From: Steinernema hermaphroditum
Taxonomy: Eukaryota > Nematoda > Chromadorea > Rhabditida > Steinernematidae
Length of the DNA: 64,000 bases
Reading direction: 5' to 3'
Assembly (NCBI GenBank): GCA_030435675.1
Contig: CM059624.1
Location: 4,054,769-4,118,768 of the forward strand
This document shows, piece by piece, positions 45,969 to 57,493 of the stretch (the first letter of the stretch is position 1; each line of letters begins with the position of its first letter). The notes beneath the pieces are model-generated. The model ran no database searches, was not told the DNA's origin, and worked only from the letters and a program-made list of their open reading frames with translations. A program made the position numbers and the translations under genes.

Positions 45969-47247
45969 TTATGGACTGCACTGATATCCTGTGCCGAACT
46001 TGTTTTCCGGATCAACTTCTAATTTCGTCATGCTTGCTTCACAGCAGTCAACACGACCGTCATCAGCTACTAGAGCTTTCGGGTGAGTTGGAGGGCAGCA
46101 CACCACTTTTCCGTTCGGTGCTCTCTGTAGTGTGCTACCCTCAGAACAGCACTGTCCATCGTTTCCATTCCGCTGATAAAACCACCCTTTTGGGCAACAA
46201 GTTCCGCTGGCACTGTCGTAGTTCTGGTCCGCTGAGCAGCACTTAGGCAGTCCATTGTGGTACCCTTTTAAGGTATAACCATTGATGCAAAAAGTAGCTT
46301 TTCCGTTTTTGATTTCTTGGAATTTCCGTCCTTTCGGGCAACAGTAGTCAATTCCTCCTTCGCGTTTAACGAATTCCTCCCCACTCGGACAACAGCCCCT
46401 ATGGCTAGATGGACCGGTTCCCTCTTGGCTGTTCTCCTCGGAATCACAGCAAATGGCTGTGTCGTTAAGGACTTCTTTGAGAACTTTCTTCTCTGGGCAG
46501 CAAAAGGCCTTTCCATTCCGTTCTTCCAGCAAAGTTTCTCCTTGCGGACAGCACAGTAAGGTTTCCTTCCTGACGGCGACTCTGTGCTGACTCCATCGGC
46601 ACTTAACGTCTCTTACGGAGGCACCCACAGAAGCTAAAGCTAAGATTTTTCGCATCGTGAAAATAGAAAAGATGACCCTACAGATGCAATCAGGCTTGTC
46701 AGAACCAACGAAGATACAGTAGTCCCTCTGAAATATCAAATTTAAAGAGTGAATGGGCTGCTAGCTCACGATCGTTTCTAACAGTTTACAGTCCCATCCG
46801 TCAGGCGTGCATTGTCCGGAAATGAATCCGGTTACTGAAACGCTTTATATAGCCAAAAAAAATTATCCTTTAGGTACCGTTCTTAGCTGTGTTGACAGTG
46901 CAGACCTGATCAGAGATGCTTGTAGTCAGGATATAATCGCGGATGTTGCTGTCATTCAGAGTGGTAAATCGCTTGAATGTCGTGAGAAGAGCGCAAGTCC
47001 TCTTCTGCTCGTTCACTTTGATTCGAAATCCAATCTTCTTGTTTTTGAATGCCATGAGAGTGCATTCACCAACTCTGGACACACCCACTTCTTCGCCAAA
47101 GGTCCCATCGTAGTGAGATCCAAGATGGGAGAATCGAATACGACATGATACCTAAGAAGTGATGCCGATGCTGAACATACTCTTCTCAAAATGTACCTGT
47201 GTTACCAAGAGAAGGAGAAGAATAAGAAGAATACGAAGCAGCTGCAT
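45969..47247 (-). CDS. Secreted PAN-like and double-cysteine-repeat protein
   Basis: Exons 47247-47197, 47151-46878, 46834-46770 and 46727-45969 join in phase to about 380 residues; a further 42 nt in-frame stretch (46681-46640) has intron-like ends and may be spliced out. Exon 1 is a signal peptide (MQLLRILLILLLLLVTQ); an in-frame ATG three codons upstream is an alternative start. Exon 2 has a PAN/apple-like pattern (CRIRFSHLGSHYDGTF, GECTLMAFKNKKIGF, QKRTCALL, SDQVC). The long last exon holds about eight units of the type CCPxGxxxxxxxNGxxxCC, for example CCPKGRKFQEIKNGKATFC and CCSEGSTLQRAPNGKVVCC, reminiscent of granulin or nematode CC-repeat secreted proteins without matching granulin spacing. 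It probably binds carbohydrate or protein outside the cell; no specific role can be read. Confidence 0.72.
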
Positions 47248-47249
47248 GT

Positions 47250-48350
47250 TACTCATGCAAACGCTTCGTAAGCGTTTCCAGACGTTCCCCCTAAAACTCG
47301 TTGGAAACGTTATGCTTCAAACAGATACATCACACGTTAGGTCATTGCCAGCGCGATCTCTGGCTGTGGCAGTACAATTTTCAAAGCTGTCGGCCTAATC
47401 ATTGTAATGTCTTTCGCGTTTTGCAACGTGTACTACACACTTGTACTACCGTGGCCCGTAAGAACGCAAGATCACGGTAATCTCACAACGGCCACAATAT
47501 CTCAAGCAAATAGACCGACAGTGCATTATTCGGACGCTCATTATCTGCCAGCGTTCCATGAGCAGTACTCGGCACACTCAGAACCATAAAAAAAAGAACA
47601 CAAGGGGTAATCAAGCAAGATCTTCTTAAGCATCGTGTAGTGTAAGTCGCAAAAGGCGTAATGATGTGGAATAGGAGAGTTGCTCGGAAACATGTCGATC
47701 AGACGTTCTTGAAACATGTGATTTCAAAACGTCGTCATGACAATTCCATCTCATGTTCCACCGCGACCTTTCCACCCCTTATGTTTCCACCCCGATATTG
47801 GGGGAGGGGCACAGAAAAGCTTGCCGAAGCCGAAGCTGAGTTTTCACCGACCCTACAAACTGACTGGGTAAGCGGGAGTTATAAGCGGGATAAGTTATTC
47901 GGCGATCTCTTATCTTCAAGTGATCATCTTTATATCATGTTCAGAGGACAGCGCCCCTACCAGAATCAACAATGTGTCTCTCCAATGTCCGTGCCCACAC
48001 CTCGTTCGGCTCAGTGCCAAAGTTCTATCCGTTTGGTGGTTTGTCCTCGGCGTTTTTTTTGGCACTTTTGTCCGGGCGCCCTACGGGATGATCATTAGTA
48101 TTTTTTGTGCTTATTTGATGTCCTTCACGGCATCATGCCATTGATTCCTAAAGATAAAGACAGCGCCGGCAGTGCTGCAGAGATCGATTGCGCCTTCGAA
48201 ACCAATTTGGAGTCATTTCTAGAGACGGTGGTCCAAATATGCTCTATTTTTACCAATCCGTGATTTCTTCTAGGACAACGAATATCGTGAAACTACAAAG
48301 ATCATTAGTGTTCGAATATAACAACTTTATTGACTAACTAACTGACACAG
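47250..48350. other. 1.1 kb without a supported gene
   Basis: A plus-strand hydrophobic stretch at about 47990-48130 (KVLSVWWFVLGVFFGTFV) looks like one membrane span of a decayed or multi-exon gene, but neither side can be extended. A segment at 47815-47895 is related to 45710-45790. Confidence 0.4.
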
Positions 48351-48356
48351 TTTACT

Positions 48357-50729
48357 TCATTTTCCAGGGCCATACGGTCTCTTCTCGGGTAACTGCCAAG
48401 TCTTCGCCAGCTCGTTGAAGTACACGTTTGCCATATTTATCTCAATTGGCGCTATTGATCTCTTTGTGGCTACTTTGTTGAGAAAGAGATGCGTTCGAAC
48501 AGTGTCCTGGAGGGCTGGATGCATCCTAAACTGGCATTGAAACAGATGAATCCATTGGCTATCTCACGTAATGAAGAGAGCAGGCAGAAGGATGGCCGCA
48601 GCGGCGGCGATGATGTCAAAGAATTGTGAAAGTGATTCGGTGATTCTATTTCGTTTGCTGACGGCCAACATGTAGTAGAGAACGAAGAAGAGGTAAGCGT
48701 TTCTGAAGTGGCGATAAAAGCGACAGATAATCGTCGTTTTCTTACATCACGAGATTGGCCAGGAGGACGATTGATAGTTGTTTGGATGTCTTCATGTTTT
48801 CGGAAATTTGGTAGCGCTGTCCCAGGTTCTTCGTGCGATCTCTTGCCCATCGCTTTCGGTTGTAATTGTAGAGAACGAAGAATACCTATAAATGAAGCAT
48901 TTTAACATTGTTTAAGTGGCATTTTAAGATCGATTGGCTCTTAGAAAGAGAGGTTGTAGCAAAAAATTCTACTTTAAACTAACAAAATTTCTAAAAAGAA
49001 ACAAGCCAACAAGCAAGGTTTACCATGTGGCACGCACCTTTCTGAGGGACTGGCCTGAATCGTGGGGATGGACTAGAGATGTTCGGTTTCGGTTATCCTA
49101 TTTACCTCAGGTCTAAGCCATTCAATTTTGGGTGCCCACTGCAATCCACTACAGATTCAAATAAAGAAACGTCACAAGAAGACCCTAAGTGGGCCCTATC
49201 GCAACCGGAGTCATAGTCCGAGTCTAAACTGAGACGGTCTGCCAACAGACTGGGCATTGCCACGGTTGTCTAAATTTGCGATTTTTCGTCCCAATAGGAA
49301 AGGTGGTATGTTCGGACAGCGTGAATTCCTCCACAAAAAGCCTTACTTTAACACCAAAACCTAAATCAACTTAACGAGTACACAGACTTTTCAGTGATAA
49401 CCGAATCCAATATCAGACCTTGAACCTTAAAAGGAGTTTGATCCATCATAGATGGAAGCTTTATATCTTAGTCGAGGCACTTTGGTTAACTGGTAATCGA
49501 ACATCTAGCCCTTAAAAGGGCGGCTATAATAATAGGGGGACTCTAGATTTTACAGGTGTATCTAGATCTTAGGGGCAGTATCGAGATCTTGCAATTAGTA
49601 AGAAATTATTAACCAACTCAGTGACCCAATGACATTTCCCCCAATTCCTTGAAATTTTTTTCTCAATCCCTGTCCGTTCTCAAAATGATCATAGCTGAAT
49701 GATGTCTGTGAAATTTATGGCCCGTAATACATACAAAAAGTGACGGAAACGGTCATCCATATGCTCCCTTCACATATGCATTTGAATTCACTTGCCCGAG
49801 CAACAAGCACACACCTGAAAACTCGATAAGTTTTTTCTTTGTTTGGCTTGTTTTCCTCTGTACAAATGTACTCATTATTCTCAGAATGACAAATGGACAT
49901 GTTTTCCACAATTCCCCTTGTTATGAGTCAGTAGGTAAAAGTCATATCTGTTTTCTTTCACAAGACTCGGCCCACTCACTCAACATTGATCTCTGTGGGA
50001 CTCAGCATATATCATATATCAGTCCTGAGCATATATCAGTCTTCTTGATCAGGAAGGGGTTATTTAGGCATCTATAAACAGAAGCGATCGACCTACCACT
50101 ACTCCAACAACGTTCATCGTCGTTAGAACCACCAGCGAGCAGATAATGTCGGTGTTGTAGTGGGCGTGCTCCAGGGTCAGCTCTCCATTTGGCCCTATAA
50201 CGGCATTCTGTCCTCGGATCATAGTGAAATACGAGATGTACATGTTGATAAACCACTAAAGAATTCACTAAAGAAAGGTAATCTCAAGGAACAGCCTACC
50301 ACAGCACCACACATCAGCACCGTAACGAGCCAATATTTCAGATTTTCGTATCGGTCCACCAGAATGGTCGCCACAAATCTCTCCCCAGCCATGAGAACGG
50401 AGGCGTCCAGGAGGGTCAGCACGAAGCCGTTGTGCAGAAGATGCACCCAAAAGGCGCACTCGCCATCGAGAAATCTTCCTTTCATCATCGAATCGAACAA
50501 GATGAAGATTCGAAGAAACGTCATGCAGCCGAGACCCATCGAGAAGTGAGCCTAAAAGGCGATTTCAGCTGAGAGCCACAAAAATGAGATTTACTAGTAG
50601 TATTCGAAGATTGAGGTGGAAAACAGGTCTTCTAAGGAGAAACAGGAAGTAGACAGTGACAAAAGGAGCGACAATATCCAGGGCCAGTTCGACGTACTCG
50701 ATATACGGTAGCTTCCCTGCTTGCAGCAT
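48357..50729 (-). CDS. Seven-transmembrane chemoreceptor, Sre family (intact)
   Basis: Nematode serpentine receptor, expected in chemosensory neurons. Exons 50729-50595, 50551-50300, 50255-50097, 48885-48746, 48702-48568 and 48525-48357 join in phase to 329 residues, the usual length for this family. Exon 1: helix 1 (LDIVAPFVTVYFLFLLRRPV). Exon 2: ASVLMAGERFVATILVDRYE, the Sre-type ER-x-x-AT-x(4)-YE signature after helix 3. Exon 3: a long extracellular loop and helix 5. Exon 4: YNRKRWARDRTKNLGQRYQI then SENMKTSKQL, the family's cytoplasmic loop before helix 6. Exons 5-6: the last helix and a basic tail. Intron 3 (1.2 kb) contains copied repeat sequence. Exons 1-3 lie in a segment duplicated at 23.5-25.6 kb. 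The start follows from alignment with the 60 kb paralogue. Confidence 0.92.
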
Positions 50730-52200
50730 CTGAGACCGATCAACTGAAAAACAGAGGTGTTTATGGAGTTGATAGGATACAAGGCGGAGACAGAAGTTGG
50801 GCTGAAAAGCAATTAACTCTAGGTAATAAGCAGAAAAGGGCGAGAAACGCGGATACATAAGCGATCAATGTGGACTCGAAAACGAAAGGGCAAGAATTTG
50901 TGATAATACAGCGCAGAACGAATAAAGACAGAAATGGATATGAATGCTAAAATACGGATGGATAAAAGGGTCGGCTTAACTCTGACAGAGTAGCTCTATG
51001 CAAAATTGGGAGCAGCCCAAGTTTGAATTCTCGGTGAATCTTGTCTTAGTGTCGACATGGTGTGATAGAAATCGAGATGAACGGGATAGGGACAGAAATT
51101 ATGGTTGTTTCTTAAAAGTGGTATGATTCTACGGCAAACCCAGTGCTCCAGGCCATCTGGGAGTTGGGGCCATAATAGCGGGCAACACGAAAAGCCAAGA
51201 ACGACAAAAAAAAACGCAAAGTAAAGCTGTTTTTCAGTCAAATTCGTTCTCCTTCTCCTCAGTTCATCATGCACAGCGTAAGGCCTTTGATTTGGTAATA
51301 TCTCTCTGGATCGTTAGTCACGAAAAAGAACAAAAATTCGGCTTAACTCTGACAGAATAGCCCTATTGACCACTGGGAGTAGCCCGATTTGAAATACGAA
51401 GAAACGTGGCAGTGAGTTTCCTCGCCTTGGTGTGATAGCATCGGATAGGATTATGGTCCGGTGAAGAAAGAAACGGGCATAAGGATAGGGATAAGGATAG
51501 TGAGTTCAATGTAAGCTGGGCCTTCTCCCAATCCTTCAAGACGAGAGAAACTCGTTAGTCACGAACAAAACACAAGCGTTTGGCGACGGGCGGCTTAACT
51601 CTGACAGAGTAGCCATATGCAGGATTGGGAGTATCCCAATTTTCAGTTTCTGGTGAATCTTGTCTTAGTATCGCCATGGTGTGACAGCCAAGTAAGAAAG
51701 TCCAGTAAAGAAGTCAACGGCCAAAAGAACAATGTGACTTCAAAGCTTCTCAGAATCTTTCAAGACGAGCAATCCGATTCGCGATTTATGGTTCAGACAG
51801 TGATTTTATTACCCATTACTTGGAAAATATGTTTTTCTTCTAGGGAAGTGACCGCTTGACGCAAAACCAGCCGGGAATTAAAAACACGAACAGCTGTAAT
51901 GCTGATTAGTAAAATTGAATTCGCCTTATTAGCCAGTTTTTTGATTTCGGAAACTCGTACCTAAAGCGAATAGTCTGTTTGGTTTCGCGATAAAATGTCG
52001 TGCCTCGATAATAAAGCCGGAACACCAAAAACACTACAATACGAGCTGTTTGTTTTCAAAGCAACCAAGCCAACATGGCCAAAGTATGCGCATTAACATG
52101 CAATGGAATATAATGAGCAGCTACAATATGCACGTATCAAGATGCTACCCCCCGCTGGAATGTACTTCAGGCGCCAATTTAACATCAGACCACATTAGTA
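49457..52200 (+). repeat. Segmental duplication, copy 2 (partner 23531-25615)
   Basis: Includes the 5' half of the intact Sre receptor and about 1.4 kb upstream of it. Relative to the partner it retains about 640 bases (50605-51247) that the other copy lacks. Since it carries a functional gene, it is the likely source. The match ends near CAGACCACATTAGTAT. Confidence 0.85.
50960..51690 (+). repeat. Three imperfect units with GGCTTAACTCTGACAGA
   Basis: Units start near 50971, 51340 and 51590, each with GGCTTAACTCTGACAGA(G/A)TAG, then (A/C)TTGGGAGNA or CTGGGAGTAGCC, then a (T/C)TTGGTGTGATAG or (C)ATGGTGTGA(C/T)AG phrase. Spacing is about 250-370 bases. Two units remain in the duplicate at 24750 and 25007. 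Confidence 0.65.
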
Positions 52201-53263
52201 TAACATAATCAATGGTTCTCAAGTATAATGTCGGGACAAGAGTACTTTTTGTCACGGAATAGACTATTTATTCTCGACGTGAGGTATTATAAACGAAAAT
52301 CTGCCTAGACTGGAGACAATAAGATAGTAGTAGCTGGTCTAGTCATACCCACATAGAAGAAAAGTCACTGAACTGTGCCTTCGAATGCTACGCCCATACG
52401 ACGTCGTATCTTAACAAAGCGGATGTGGGAACGCGGAACTTTTCGTACTTGTTTTTCGTGTTTTCGAAATTATATTTTTCCCATTCACTAATCACATTAA
52501 CCGGAATCGCGTCAACCGGAAGTGCCGTATTAGGTATACTGTACGACAAGACATAGAGATAAAAGAGGAAAACAGTGGGTGAAATAAAAAAATGATGCTT
52601 CGTGGTAGAGCAAATAAACTAATTATCATTGGCCTTATGAGCAGACAGTGGCCATATGTGAGCCAATATTTAGAAAGAAGTTGATAGACGGGAAGTCCAA
52701 CGACTGGCTCCGAGGGCGTCACGAAGGTGAAGGACGTCGTTGAAGCAGCTGCACAAGGGAAATCCACGATCGTGTGAAAGATGGAAAACGTGGATGAAGA
52801 TCGCCGCATGAAGACTCCAGGAAGGCTTCTTGGTAGAGCCCGAACCAGATGGCCAGGCGAGTTTCAGACGATGCCGCCGAATCGGGAATGTAAATCTTAA
52901 AATCGGGAATGATTGCCTTTATGAGCAAACAGTTGCCACAGCTGTATGTGAGTTGCCATATTTGTGGGAAGAACTTCCAGCGCAAGCTGCGTGTATAAAG
53001 AGCCTTATTATTAGTGCCAGAGTGACTGTCTGGGAATGAAAAGCTCGTCTGGGAATCCATGAATCACGCACTACCAGACGTCCTGTCTAGCCTTAAACAG
53101 AAAACACCTGCTGATACGATGAGGTTTTCTTATGCGTTGCTAAAGAAAAACAGTCGATTTATCGCTTGGAGTCCAACTCAAAAAACCGATAGCACTTTCC
53201 CCAACAGATTCGTTGTGATCGTCGACTTTCTCAACCGATTTGAGATCTCACTCGTCTCGCTCT
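52201..53263. other. 1.1 kb without a supported gene
   Basis: Short words recur inside it: (T/C)ATTGGCCTTATGAGCAGACA at about 52628 and ATTGCCTTTATGAGCAAACA at about 52910, each followed by a CATATGTGAG- or GTATGTGAG-like phrase, so a roughly 280-base segment is an imperfect tandem copy. No domain could be assigned to the open frames. Confidence 0.5.
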
Positions 53264-53490
53264 TGTCGCGGTGGCGATCGAGCGGTCCCTCATTCGCTCT
53301 CTGGTTGGTTTGATTGCAAAACCTGTGGCACAGAGATAATTGAGATAGTTGGAACACCCGGAAGCCGTAGTCCCACCACTGCTCACAACAAGATGTCCTA
53401 CGCCAGGAATCCGGCTGCGCGAGGTGCCATCCTGAAGGTAGCCAACGCTCTGAGGACACCAGCACCAGCGAAGACGCAGCGTTCGGATCA
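53264..53490 (+). mobile_element. Dispersed retroposon-like repeat B, 3'-truncated copy
   Basis: Matches the left half of 42735-43246: TCCCTCATTCGCTCTCTG, ACACCCGGAAGCCGTAGTCC, AACAAGATGTC and ACGCTCTGAGGACACCA. The match is lost after AAGACGCA and there is no TAAAG tail. Confidence 0.65.
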
Positions 53491-53980
53491 GGTCGAGCAT
53501 CGGCGCAGAATCGAGCTCCCAAGCTGTCCGATCTGCCATTTCTAGTCGCTAGAAGGAGCAGTTCTATCGTCACCGACCGTTTCTTTGTAGAAATTCTTAG
53601 TCTATAGTAAGCGGCGGGCTGGAGACCGGCGGTTAAAGTTTTATCTGGGGGAGCAGTTTTGTCGCCATCGCTGAAGATCCAACGATTCCCAGGTGTGCCG
53701 CGAGGCGCATTGTCATCAACATATGTCAGGCGTTAACTTTATATGTTCAGCTTCACAGGCTAACCTGTTCTTGTTCGTGTTGAGAGCGGCGCTGTGTTTT
53801 TTGTTTTTGATGAAGACACATCCAACTTGGATATTGAAGCCTTTACACTTCGTCTACATGTGGCAAAAGGTTTCTGCTTGAGTTCTGCTCACACATTCAG
53901 GTTCCACAACGAGCACGCTGCTGATGATCACCGCATCACATCATATGGCCTTTGTCCAAAAACAGAAAGGTGACTTCGAT

Positions 53981-54835
53981 ATGGACAGCGTTCCTTTCAA
54001 GTTTTGCGACACGGTTGCTTCGCTTCTCGACGAACTCCCCAATGTGGACGACAGGCCGCCCGGGAGCTCTTTATGGTGGACGGCTTTTCATGAACACAAG
54101 GAAAATCGAAAGCCAGTTTTATTGCGGCTAGCTCTGAACGACACCATGTCTTTCATATTCCATGACATCGACAACTTCCTTAACTACAGCTTAGCTCAGC
54201 TTCAAGCGATGGATAGAAGGTACATCCGGATCACTGAAATCGAAATCGTCAATGTCATTAATTCAAAGTCATCCGTAATAACATTTCAGGAATTGGAGGC
54301 TCTTCTTCAATACCTCAAGATCTATATAAAGAACCCGGTTATATACATAGCTAAAGCTGTGGAGCGGCGCCAAGACGAGCTAAAGAAGGTTCTTCTTCTT
54401 TTCGACGACATCGAGCTTTGCGAAATCGACACTCGTCTCAGTTCGAATTACATTCAACGCTTTGTCACAAACCGTCTAAAATCGGGTAGTATAAGCTACC
54501 TTTATCTTAGCAACACCGCCGATTGGAAGACGGAATATGAAGACGAAGTCGACCAGTTTATGTTGACTGGCGACTACGATCATATTTCAACGGAAAAAAC
54601 GTACGACATGCAGTTCCTGGAAAAACTTTTTGAAAGTCCACTGACAGGCATGAGAAAATCTGTTACCCTTTGTTTTACACCTCATTTAACAAATGGATTG
54701 TTCGAGAAGCAAACACAAAAATGGAAAACAAATTCGTCAGTTGGATTCAGAAGGGCGGACGGTGTTCAAGTGCGAATTGATTTAAGCGCACCACATTGTC
54801 AGCATCAGATCAGCTTTGAAAGGAAGCTATTGTGA
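53981..54835 (+). CDS. MDSV-family protein (nematode-expanded, function unknown)
   Basis: Intronless 284-residue frame. The start chosen is the ATG at 53981, which gives MDSVPFKFCDTVASLLDELP; a longer frame exists upstream to 53924 but lacks family similarity. Following blocks are WWTAFHEHKENRKPVLLRLA, a poorly conserved middle with repeated EIxxxxL pairs, FVTNRLKSGSISYLYLSNTA and the tail FRRADGVQVRIDLSA. These align block by block with the 56 kb gene (WSVAFQEHTQNRLELSLWL; FRRDDSVEIRFDITYGDN). No signal peptide or membrane span is present, so it is probably cytosolic or nuclear. A polyadenylation-like AATAAA lies at 54902. The family may be a diverged F-box/FTH type; this is speculation. Confidence 0.8.
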   Translation: MDSVPFKFCDTVASLLDELPNVDDRPPGSSLWWTAFHEHKENRKPVLLRLALNDTMSFIFHDIDNFLNYSLAQLQAMDRRYIRITEIEIVNVINSKSSVITFQELEALLQYLKIYIKNPVIYIAKAVERRQDELKKVLLLFDDIELCEIDTRLSSNYIQRFVTNRLKSGSISYLYLSNTADWKTEYEDEVDQFMLTGDYDHISTEKTYDMQFLEKLFESPLTGMRKSVTLCFTPHLTNGLFEKQTQKWKTNSSVGFRRADGVQVRIDLSAPHCQHQISFERKLL

Positions 54836-55868
54836 AGCAATTTTTTCACTTTATACATGTTCATGACTCACCATTTCTGTAAGCTATGCATGTATAACCA
54901 TAATAAACGAGCTGATTCTGATCAGGGCTGTGCAAGCTTTGCGGTTTTGAGCGTATTTTTGAATTTTCAGTTTTGAGTTTTTGGCAAAACTCGGTCCTGA
55001 AGCAGTGTCCATGCTGGACAGTTCCCTAATCTAGTAGGTGGCGAAGAAATATTTATCAGCTCCAGGTTCTTCTCCACGGCATCTCGGACACTAGCCAATC
55101 TCCGAAGGTTTTGAGTTTGTCAAAAACGTTTTGTGTTTTGACTTTCGCGTTTCACACTGATACCGACCCTTCCGCCGATTCCTGATTCCGAGATGACCTG
55201 CTTCTCAGGGAGACTGCGTAACTACGCCCCATAGTGTTCTGTGCGCTGCGAGAGTCGGGGCGTAAATAGTGGAGCTCAGCATGTGTGAAAGGGAGCGGCG
55301 ACAGTTCAGCGGGTCAACTTACCGTTTATCGCTTATCTTCACGAATCAACGGCTCCGATAGCTGCTTCTACGTGTCATTTCACTCGCTGAACACCGCCCT
55401 CACCCCTTTGGTCTAATAGAGGGGTTAGGGTTTCATATACCTTCTTCGCCTTCACCCGCCGTGTCCCATAACCTGTGCCTCTGCAGAAATCAGCTCTTCG
55501 CCTGACCCTTCGATAACTGCGCAAAACGACGCTTTTCACTATTGCATATACTGAGGCTCTTTATTCGCGCTCCGGCTCCTCCAACGCATGGAACACTAGG
55601 GATCCATCGTTCCAACGTCTCGCTGAAAAGCGTCTGATCTCAAGGCATCGCAATCAACTGTTGACCGCTCCACGTGCAACGATGGGATGTCTCTTTTCAT
55701 TTGGATGAGGAAGCATCGGACTACCGCACCGTGATATTTCTCACACCACGCCTAAACGCCACACCTCCCGACTGATTGTCACATGATATGCCTCATCGTG
55801 TGAAACATATCGCATCGTTCAAATTACATTTGAGGCAAGGAGACAATCGGTTTCAGCCTTCTTCTGTG
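54836..55868. other. 1 kb spacer between the two MDSV genes
   Basis: No supported gene. Bases 55560-55640 resemble about 20590-20660 downstream of PAO-2. The rest shows no repeat or domain I can name. Confidence 0.5.
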
Positions 55869-56711
55869 ATGGACTCCGTCTGTTTCCAGTTCTGCGACTC
55901 TGTCGCGTCGCTTCTTGACGAAATACCCACCGACACCCAACATGACCATACATTTTGGTCCGTTGCCTTTCAGGAACACACCCAAAATCGACTAGAACTG
56001 AGCTTGTGGCTCTCTCTCGAAGATGTCGTCGACTGCCAGTTCGTGGAAAACGGGACGTCCTTCGTCTACGACCTGGACGAGTTGAAAAGAATGCGCAAAG
56101 ACTACATCCGAATAATCGAGATAGCGCTAATCGACTACCGGTCAGAAACGTCGTCGAAATTGCGATTTTCGGATTTGGCTCCCATGATCTCTTACTTCAC
56201 GCCCTGTCTAGGTAGGACACGGTTACACATTGGATCGAATCTGCAACATCGCGAGTCGCAGGTGGACACTGTTCTTCGCCTCATGGACGGTATTTACGTG
56301 GATAAAGTAAGTATATTCCTTGACAACAAGAATATCCAAGAATTCGTGATGAAAAGACTTCCCACATTGAATAGCATTACGCTCAACAACATCACAAGAT
56401 GGCCCGTGGAACATCAGGATCGCATAGATGAGTTCATTCTTAAAGACGATTACGAATACGTGTCCGTAGGTAAACCATACCCACACAGATTTTTCGAAGA
56501 TCTCTTCTGGAGTCCTGTGGGAACCGACGGAAAGGAAGTGGTTTTAGGTTCGCAAGGCGGGAATGAACTTATTACACATCTGAATGTGGTTCTTCAAAGG
56601 TTTAAAAAGAGTGCAAATGTCGGCTTCCGAAGGGACGATAGCGTCGAAATTCGATTTGACATCACATATGGCGATAATATTATCGTCACCTTTGAGAAAA
56701 GCACGGAATAA
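55869..56711 (+). CDS. MDSV-family protein (nematode-expanded, function unknown)
   Basis: Intronless 280-residue frame from ATG 55869 (MDSVCFQFCDSVASLLDEIP), tandem with and in the same orientation as the 54 kb member. Other conserved blocks are FWSVAFQEHTQNRLELSLWL, a long middle with IIEIALIDYRSE and IQEFVMKRLPTLNSITLNN, then FRRDDSVEIRFDI near the end. Length and block order equal the neighbour's, so the pair arose by tandem duplication; sequence divergence is considerable. A possible AATAAA follows at about 56792. No catalytic motif is seen. Confidence 0.8.
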   Translation: MDSVCFQFCDSVASLLDEIPTDTQHDHTFWSVAFQEHTQNRLELSLWLSLEDVVDCQFVENGTSFVYDLDELKRMRKDYIRIIEIALIDYRSETSSKLRFSDLAPMISYFTPCLGRTRLHIGSNLQHRESQVDTVLRLMDGIYVDKVSIFLDNKNIQEFVMKRLPTLNSITLNNITRWPVEHQDRIDEFILKDDYEYVSVGKPYPHRFFEDLFWSPVGTDGKEVVLGSQGGNELITHLNVVLQRFKKSANVGFRRDDSVEIRFDITYGDNIIVTFEKSTE

Positions 56712-57493
56712 TGGATGCATGCATCATCTGCATTCTGTGTTATGTGTGTTGTATTCCGTTCAAAATACTTATGCAAAAGAAAGACCCTCAAATAAAGTGT
56801 CTCATTCACAAGAAGCTGCATCTACGGCAGAAATGCCTCGCTTTTCGATTCCATAGTACAGTAAACTTTAAAAGACATTTGAATTTTCATTTTAAAGGTT
56901 GCAGAGTTAAGTTGGGGCGAGTTATAAGGTTTAGTGAGGGGTCATTCTTGGACGTCCTTGCTGTCACAGTAATGATCGATCCGGTCTCATGAAGACATGT
57001 ATTTCCACTCTCTTTCCAGTCGGTCGCCATTAACACCAGACAACATCCATACCGACACTCAGGCCTACAATCACCGAAATTCAGGAGCCTGTGCCGCCAG
57101 CCGAACCATAAATGGCTCTCTTGTCCGTTCGCACCTTTCGCGCCTTCAGCTAGACGTATTAGGCCGTGCGCTCCCACTGATGGGGCTACCGCCTACCGTC
57201 TCTGTCCGCGTGTCACTTGGGAACCTGTCAATGTTTTCAATGTCAAAGGTCTTTCGTTTGTGTCGCCAGCGATCGGTCGGGTCGTCCAAGCGCTCACTCA
57301 TTTACTCGGATGAGTTGCGGCCGTTCTTCGCGGTCAGCTACAACTCATTGCCGGCAACTGAGTTGGTTGGAAGTCACTGTCGAGCATAGAAGGCTTTTAA
57401 TAGCCAACATTTTCTGGAGATTAACATGAAGGATGTGGACAATAATGGGCCTATTGTCTTGATTTATTAAAGTTCATTTAAAACAAATTATAT
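56712..57493. other. Spacer without a supported gene
   Basis: An open plus frame at 56997-57389 is Ser/Arg-rich and lacks any domain. The word GCCGCCAGCCGAACC(A/G) also occurs at about 20993. Nothing else was identified. Confidence 0.45.
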
